NCBI GenBank assembly: GCA_030278955.1
Contig: JAOANR010000010.1
Location: 28,336,174-28,400,173, forward strand
From: Hygrophila difformis
Taxonomy: Eukaryota; Streptophyta; Magnoliopsida; Lamiales; Acanthaceae
DNA: 64,000 nt
Direction: 5' to 3'
The notes beneath the pieces were generated by a model, which was given only the letters and a program-made list of their open reading frames with translations, searched no databases and had not been told where the DNA came from. Of the stretch, positions 57,431 to 64,000 are shown one piece after another. The stretch's first letter is position 1. Every line of letters begins with the position of its first letter. The translations under genes and the position numbers were made by a program.

Positions 57431-57443
57431 AAGGGGGGTAGAC
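57424..57443 (+). promoter_or_regulatory. 3' polypurine tract of element D
   Basis: GATTCTTAAGGGGGGTAGAC lies immediately before the 3' LTR start. It is the functional primer position judged by the LTR border. Confidence 0.8.
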
Positions 57444-60416
57444 TATAATACCCGGGATTTTTATCGGCGTCCAAAGGAATAAAATTTAGTTCTTAATCAA
57501 ATCAAGGTTGAAATATCTCCGAGAAGAAGAAAATAATTTACCACAATAAATTATTGCTCGGAAATGAAACGCCGATAGATTCAAAAATTCAAAATGGAAT
57601 AAAGGAGGGAAAGGAAGCCCGGAGACATTCCATGAATCGAGTCAAAAGAATTGGAACTAAATTCAAGAAAGAAAAGAATTTTAATTCCAGGAACTCGTGA
57701 AGTCGGAAATAATTTAATTAGATAAATTGTTGCACGGGAGTCAAAAGACGACGAATTAGAAGCCGATGAATCCAAACGCAACGGACTCAAGATTTCGAAT
57801 ACGGGGTTAATTCGAGACGAGATAAATTTAAGATAAGAATTTATAATCCGAGAATGACCCGAAAAATCGAGCCCGAAAACGTAGGAGCACAGAAGTCCGA
57901 AAGAGAGGAGAAAAGGCCCGATCGGATCGCACGGACCCGCCCGGACCGAGGTCCAGGCGGAGGCCGCGCGCTGGCCGCGCGACGTTTAGCCTATGAGCGC
58001 GCCAAGAGCGCGTGACCTCCCCAGAAAACGGCAACAACGCGTCCCGACGATTTTCTCGCCATATTTTCGACCCCCGACGATGGAAACTCAATCCCGGGCT
58101 ATGGAAGGATATGTGGGATGACCTTAGACTGCTCCCCAACCCTAAATTCGAAAAATATAACCCTAGGGCAGCCATCTTCTCCTCACATTCTCTCCAACTC
58201 CTCCCAAAGTCGAAAACCCCGAAATCCCTTGTGTTCTTGAAGTTCCGACGACGAAATCCGAACAAGAAGGACTTGTGAAGGAGAAGACAGACCCCTAGGA
58301 CGTTGGCAAGTAGTTTTTGAGTTTATCTACACCTTTTTGAATCCGAAAATCAAATCTAACTAAGGATTTTTACTTGCGGATTCGGTTCGTGGACGTTGGA
58401 AGAGGAAACCGACTTGCGGAGATTCGTTCGTGACATCCCGTGGATTCCGGATGACCCCGTGACCACCTAGACATCATCCCCACTGTAAGTTAATGCTTAC
58501 TTGGTTTTGGGTGACTTAAAATGCAATCAAACATAGAGATTTAGAAACTCGAAAATCTGTCACCACGAGAAACCCCCGGCGCAGCGATTTGGTGCGAATT
58601 TTTCGAACCCCTAAAACCGCTCAAACGGAAAAACTCAAAACATGAAAACCGTTCCTAAGACATAGGTCTAGTTTGTGTAAAATTTTCATAATTTTTCATT
58701 GTGTTTTGATATCCGAAAACGGCCTCCAATGAACCTGCCCTAAAAGTCGAACTTGGAACTGTGACAGATTTGAAATCGGACCAAAACCCCTACTTCAAGA
58801 GTTCAAACCAAAAAACTCAAAACTAGATTTTTGATCCTAACACATTAAACTAGGTTGTGTAAACGTTTCATCGATTTTCATCAACGTTTGCTACCCCAAA
58901 TCGATCCAAACATAAACTGTGATTTAAAACCCTTTTTGAAATCTGACAGTGCAATGGTCCGAACTTGATGAGCATGGTTCTATATTTTCTAGTCCGATTT
59001 GATCTTTACAATCTAAAGGAAAGTTGTAGCAAATCATGTCTAGTATGTGCATATAAAATTTCAGAATTTTTGGAGTCCATTTGATATGTTAAAAAGTCGA
59101 ATCTTTGAACGGTGTCGAATCTGAAACCTGACAGCACACTACTTATGTGAAAGACTTGATTTTTGACTCGTTTCCTTAACCCGGATCGAGAAACTTAAAA
59201 TACGAAACTTGTTCGACTCTGTGTTTTCGAGTTACTGGTGAAATTTCAGAACTTTTGGACTTAAAATGAATTTTTAAATAATTATGGAGTAAGACAGCGA
59301 CTTGTGTAAGTTATATCTTGAGAAAGTTGTGAAACTTGCGAAATGTGTTCTTACCTTGCGGGTTCGATTCCCCAAGGGCGATTGTTTGTTTTCCTGCGGG
59401 TTCGATTCCCCAGGATGTGTGTTGATTCCTATGGGTTCAATTCCCTAGGATGTATTTGAGTTCTTGCGGGTTCGATTCCCCAAGGGCGATCGTTTGTTTT
59501 CCTGCGGGTTCGATTCCCCAGGATGTGTGTTGATTCCTGTGGGTTCAATTCCCTAGGATGTATTTGAGTTCTTGCGGGTTCGATTCCCCAAGGGCGATCG
59601 TTTGTTTTCCTGCGGGTTCGATTCCCCAGGATGTGTGTTGATTCCTATGGGTTCAATTCCCTATGATGTATTTGAGTTCTTGCGGGTTCGATTCCCCAAG
59701 GGCGATCGTTTGATTCCCTGCGGGTTCGATTCCCCAGGACGTGTGTTGATCCTACGGGATTTAATCCCCGGGATGCGTTTAAATTCTTGCGGGTCCATTT
59801 TCCCGAGAACATATTATACTAGATCATATCGAACAAAAGTGAAAGAGTGAAATCCTTAAAATACCAAATCCTGAAATCATGAGAGAATTAAGAGAATTGA
59901 ATATTTTCTTTGTTTTAAATTATGCCATTTAATTATTAGTGGATGATTAACTTAAATTGTGTATTACCTACAAGCATGTTTTATTAAATTTAATTAAAGG
60001 CTTTGAAACCCCTAAATCATGCTAGGTGTTAACTTACTCAGCACGTTTTGCTGACCCAAACCATTTCCTTCTTTTTCCTACAGAGCATATGGATTATACT
60101 GAGCACGTACATGCATGGGAATTTTTGGGTACACTTTATTTTAAATTTGCATTGGACTATAGTATGAACGGGCCTGTTTAACCCGTGTTTTGGCCATGTC
60201 GGCCCTTATACTTTATTTCCGCTGCACAACTTATATTTCCGCTGCGTGTATGGATGATTATTATTTTTAAATATAAGTATTTCCGGACTTGGTTGTTTAA
60301 AATTAATTTATACCCCTTAGCCTTGCATCTTTCAAGTAAGCTCGAATGAAGTCGTGTCTTGCTTGGGAGGTGTGGCGGTGACATCCCGGCCTGTGTTATC
60401 AAATCCGAGTGTTACA
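57444..60416 (+). repeat. 3' LTR of element D
   Basis: 2973 bp, ending GTGTTACA at 60416. The full-length version shows a TATA-like TATAACCCTAGGG near 58155, a GC-rich stretch (57905-58010) and the B-box-like array (59356-59800). Confidence 0.92.
59356..59800 (+). repeat. B-box-like tandem array (element D 3' LTR)
   Basis: Same 108-bp units with GGTTCGATTCC words as in the 5' LTR. A 92-residue frame across it (59572-59850) is a product of the repeat, not a gene. Confidence 0.85.
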
Positions 60417-60421
60417 TTCCC

Positions 60422-62682
60422 CACGCATATACGTGCTCATGCTCATTCCACATACTCTGTAAGAAAAAGGAAATAAATGGTTTGGTCAGCACAACTTGCT
60501 GAGTAAGTTAATACATACATGATCATGGGGTTTCAAAGCCATTAATCAATATTTAAATAAAAGCATGATAATAATTCATAAACAATTTAATTTAGCTAAC
60601 AATCCAACTTGCATAATTACTTCATGGCTCAAATTAATACCACATTTAGCATAATTTAAATAAAGGCCATAAATAATTTAAATAAAGCATTTAACAATTT
60701 AAATGGACAATAATAAATATTTTAACTATCTCCATTACACCCAAGATTTAGTATTTCAAGTATTTCACGATTGCATCGCAATCTCGTCAAGTTTAGCCGG
60801 TAGCCCGGCGGCCGCAGCCGTATCTGCCATACCCAGTCTCCGGAGCCTCGGGAAACCCATATGGATATTCTCGAGAGTGTAGGCCATATATCTCATGCCG
60901 TTTTGGCAACATATCTCAAATTTCCCGCGGAGTCACCATCGTCCAAAAAGGCACGAAGTGAATCGTTAGGAGGGCACCCTGCAGAGCACTCACCCCTTAA
61001 TTTTAATTGATCTAGTTTGTAAGGGGATTTTCCTAGATTCTGATTTCATGTATATTTTTATTTCAAAAGAGTTTTCTACTCTTTTAACCCTTAAAGACTA
61101 ATTTCACCGTTTCAACAAGATTTCCAGATTTGACTTGGTCAAAATCACTGTTTACTCCAAAATTAATTAAAAATCAGATTTAAGTCCAAAAATTTTGAAA
61201 GTTGACCATGGACTCGAAAACACAGAGATGAACAAGTTTCATTTTTAAGTTTTTCGATCCGAGATACGGAAGTAAGTGAAAAATGTCAATTTTTAACAAG
61301 ATGATAATATGTCCGAATTTTCTACACAGCAGTTTCAAAATTTCGAGATCTACCATAGCAAACTAACTCCAAATTTGATGAAATTTTACAGGGATATACT
61401 TAAGACATATATCTACAACTTTCATGTTCAACTAAAGTTCTGAATTGGTCTAGATCTAGTGTCAAAAATGTCTACAAGATTGGACTAAAGTTCTGTCAAG
61501 ATTTCAAGATCTAAATTAAAAACAGGTCGGTTTGGGGTCGATTCAGATATCAAAACTCAATGAAAAATTATGAAATTTTTACAGGAGATAGATCTATGTC
61601 TTTGGAATGTTTTTTGTGTTTTAAGTTTTCTCGTTTGAACAGGTTTAAGGGTTCGGAAAAATCGTCCAAGAATGTTGCGCCGTGGGTTTTCTTTGTGTTG
61701 ACAGATTTTTAGTTTCTTGATTAGATCGTTATGTTAGGTGTATTTTAGTTCGCCCAAAACCATAGTAAGATTAACTTACTGATTTGTGGTCATCCCGGCT
61801 CGTCGATTTGGAGGCGTGGCTTCCAGTTCACCATTTATCTCCTCGGTTCGTCGGGTTCTTCGTTCTAGATCCGGTTCGGGGTGTAGAAAAGAAAAGGATG
61901 AAGTTAGGATTCGTTTTCGAATCAAGAATGTAAAGAGATCGGATCAGAACTTACCACAACGTTAGAGGCCTTCCAATTTTCGTCCAAGACAGTCCCTTTG
62001 CTCCGTTTCGTGCCTCCGATGACTCCGGAATTTAGGGTTTATCGGGTAGAGAGATTTCGTAGGGTTTGAAAAGTGTTCGGGGTTACTTGAGAGGGTTATT
62101 TATAGATGTGAAGGACTCTAAGGGCGTCCAAAGTCTGCCCTAATGAGTTTTGAGCCGCAAGGTGAGCAACCGAAGTCGAAAAATCCGGATTCGGGCGAGA
62201 AAATCCCGCACGGGTTGTTACTGCCCGTGGCGCAGGGTTGGCGTGCCGAATAGGGGAAACCCCGCGCGGTCTCCACCGGGACTTCGGTCCGGGCGGGTCG
62301 TGCGATCTGTCGGGCATTTCCTCCTCTCTTTTGGACTTATATCCCCTCTATGTTCTCGGATTCAGATTTCCGGGATATTTTCGGGCTCCTATTTCCTATC
62401 TTAATTTTTACTCGGGTCTAGATTTAATATTAGCCTTGAATTCTCGAGTCCATTAGTGTCGGGTTCCCTCGTACAACTTATTTGATTAATTGATCTTTGG
62501 CTTTACGGGTATTGGAAATTAAATTTCTTCTTATATTAAATTTCATTTCTCATTTCCTTATCTATGTATTATGTTTATTCATTTATTATATTTATTTATT
62601 GTTATTGTTTTATATATTGTGTATTTATTTATTTATTTTATTTATTTATTTATTTTATGTTGCAAAATTCTCGGGTATTACA
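60422..62682 (-). repeat. Proximal part of the element C 3' LTR
   Basis: It starts on the minus strand with TGTAATACCCG at 62682. A TATAAATA box lies at 62104-62097 and telo-box words (AAACCCTA on the minus strand) follow at about 62060 and 62036. It resembles the element D LTR in several blocks but lacks the B-box-like array. A (TTTA)n tract lies at about 62575-62660. No coding region is supported. Confidence 0.85.
62575..62660. repeat. (TTTA)n low-complexity tract
   Basis: Runs of TTTA/TTAT in the start of the element C LTR. Confidence 0.8.
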
Positions 62683-62944
62683 GTCTACCCTCCTTAAGAA
62701 TCAACTTCCTCCTCGAAGTTGTGTTTCGGCATTTCTCGTGTTAATAACGAATCCTTTTGTTTGTTTTATTATTTTGTGACTGAACTTAGAATTAAAACTT
62801 CTAAGCTGCCTACGTACCCTGTGAAGGGATCAAGCCATAACGTAGTTCAAAATAATTTGAATTTGTTTGGTTACAAAAATGTACGGAAAATACACGGTGT
62901 GACATCCTCTCCCCCTTAAGATTGCAGTTATGTCCCCATAACTG
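62683..62944 (-). promoter_or_regulatory. Twin polypurine tracts and hairpin of element C
   Basis: GGAGGGTAGAC (62693-62683) abuts the LTR. A second tract CTTAAGGGGGAGAGGATGT lies at 62920-62902, preceded by the hairpin with arms 62925-62932 and 62937-62944 (loop GGGA on the minus strand). Layout and sequence match element D. Confidence 0.7.
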
Positions 62945-63560
62945 TGTCGGTGTCGGTTTGGAACAGTGTCGGGTAACGTTCTCTCATGTCGGATTCTAAC
63001 TCCCATGTTGTTGTTTCGCTTTCATGGTTCGACCAAAGAACCTTGACCATTTTGACAGTTTTATTCCTTGTTACACGCTCCTTAACGTCTAGAATTCGCA
63101 CTGGGACTTCTTCATAAGTCAGATCCTCATCGAGTTCGATTACTTCCGGTTGAAGTACATGTGTCGAGTCTGGCACATATTTCTTTAGTTGTGAGACATG
63201 GAAGACATTATGAACTCGATCTAATTGTGGCGGTAAAGCCAGTCGGTAGGCCAAATTTCCGATTCGTTCTAGAATCTCGTAAGGTCCTATGTATCGAGGA
63301 CTCAACTTTCCTCGTTTGCCAAAGCGCATCACCCCCTTCATGGGTGATATCTTTAGCATGACCCTATCTCCCACTTGAAATTCTAGGTCTCGTCGTCTCA
63401 CGTCAGCATAACCCTTTTGATGGTCTTGAGCGGCATTCAGTTTCCCTTGAATCACCTTTATCTGTTGAGCCATATCTTCGACAAGTTGTGGTCCCACTAC
63501 CACAGACTTATCGTTTTCTTCCCAGCTCAACGGGCTTCGGCACTTTCGTCCATACAACGC
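62928..63560 (-). pseudogene. Integrase C-terminus with chromodomain (element C)
   Basis: About 209 residues from LYGRKCRSPLSWEE-like sequence through KGYADVRRRDLEFQVGDRV and SPRYIGPYEILERIG to the chromodomain near the C-terminus (YEEVPVRILDVKERV, VLWSNHESETTTWE). Chromodomains on integrase guide insertion toward marked chromatin in chromoviruses. It continues the integrase core at 63994-63561 after a small deletion with frameshift near 63565. Confidence 0.92.
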
Positions 63561-64000
63561 CTCGAAAGGTGCATGACAATGCTAGCATGGTAGCTATTGT
63601 TATAGGAAAACTCAATTAAGGGTAAATGAGCTTCCCAATTTCCCTTAAACTCCAACACACACGCTCTAAGCATGTCTTCTAGTGTTTGGATCGTTCTCTC
63701 GGTTTGTCCATCCGTCATCGGGTGGAATGCGGTGCTCATTTTGATTTGAGTACCGAGAGCTTTTTGTAACTCCGTCCAAAAATGAGAGACAAATCTACTG
63801 TCTCTGTCAGAAATGATGTCATGTGGTACTCCATATCGTCGTACCACATTATCAATGTAGGCTCGGGCCAATTGGTCCATAGTCCACGTGTCCTTCATCG
63901 GGATAAATATGGTCGTCTTCGTTCGCCTATCCACAATCACCCAAATCTTGTTCATGCCTTTAGGTGATCGTGGTAATCCCGAGACAAAGTCCATCGAGAT
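63561..64000 (-). pseudogene. Integrase catalytic core (element C), runs off the window
   Basis: MDFVSGLPRSPKG (first catalytic Asp), IISDRDSRFVSHFW (second Asp), HPMTDGQTERTIQTLEDMLR (Glu). The frame breaks at SYHAS near 63565, where the usual IGMAPFEALYGRK is disturbed. The remaining pol lies beyond 64000. Confidence 0.92.

Larger units (their letters stand above)
53737..60416 (+). mobile_element. Gag-only non-autonomous Tekay-type element D, nested in element C LTR
   Basis: Flanked by TTCCC at 53732-53736 and 60417-60421. The 5' LTR is 53737-55405 and the 3' LTR 57444-60416. The internal region is only about 2 kb, with a Met primer site, gag, and a 3' end bearing two polypurine tracts; protease, RT and integrase are absent. 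The 3' LTR starts TATAATACCC, with TG mutated to TA. Confidence 0.93.
53526..64000 (-). mobile_element. Chromodomain Ty3/Gypsy element (Tekay type), element C, right part outside window
   Basis: Its 3' LTR runs on the minus strand from TGTAATACCCG at 62682 to 60422. It is then interrupted by element D and resumes at 53736 down to about 53526, where the expected LTR end (..TTACA) is missing. The internal region to the right holds integrase with a chromodomain. The rest of pol, gag and the 5' LTR lie beyond 64000. Confidence 0.85.

Noticed and set aside
59572..59850. A 92-residue open frame in the element D 3' LTR
   Set aside because: It is the translation of the 108-bp repeat units and shows only repeat-derived periodic sequence.

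Overview
The window looks like repeat-rich nuclear DNA of a flowering plant. It carries Ty3/Gypsy LTR retrotransposons of two plant lineages (Athila-type and chromovirus/Tekay-type), plant tRNA primer sites (Asp and initiator Met), intron-bearing degenerate genes, and an F-box gene of a plant-specific family. I see no intact host gene, no rRNA or tRNA gene, and nothing prokaryotic. The species cannot be named from the sequence.

Layout. (1) Positions 1-41789 hold an Athila-type element on the minus strand (element O). Its 5' LTR is 37111-41789; its 3' LTR is cut by the window edge at 1-2871. (2) A related plus-strand Athila-type element (element I, 8230-31973, target duplication TCCTG) sits inside the integrase gene of O. 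(3) O itself interrupted a gene copy (A, 41790-44140) that lies head-to-head with a longer copy (B, 45205 to about 51415) of an intron-containing Ulp1-protease/DUF1985-type gene, the kind often carried by Mutator-like elements. Copy B is broken by a solo LTR (49540-51312, target duplication CACTG). (4) A tandem array of about 430-bp units covers 51645-53480. (5) From 53526 to the right edge lies a minus-strand chromodomain retrotransposon (element C). Its 3' LTR was hit by a gag-only element (element D, 53737-60416, target duplication TTCCC).

How the genes fit together. Elements O and I share one plan: LTR, Asp primer site, gag-protease, RT-RNase H-integrase, then an extra expression module between pol and the 3' LTR. 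That module has its own TATA box (TTTATACCCCC), a start codon about 140 nt downstream, a short first exon ending in codon phase 2, an intron of 1.05-1.24 kb, and an in-frame second exon. In I the second exon encodes a very long coiled-coil/NLS protein with a plant-transposon-protein domain. In O the same position holds a captured F-box gene. A hairpin plus polypurine-like motif (AAATGTGAGGATGT) marks the start of the module, the inside of the intron and, as the genuine primer site, the LTR border. Family-specific CpG-containing palindromic repeats surround the TATA boxes in the LTRs and lie upstream of the internal TATA box. This swappable, punctuated cargo cassette is the most interesting system in the window.

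Nearly all reading frames carry stops or frameshifts. The LTR pairs of O and of I look very alike by eye, so those insertions seem recent. Element D lost 1305 bp from its 5' LTR and all of pol.
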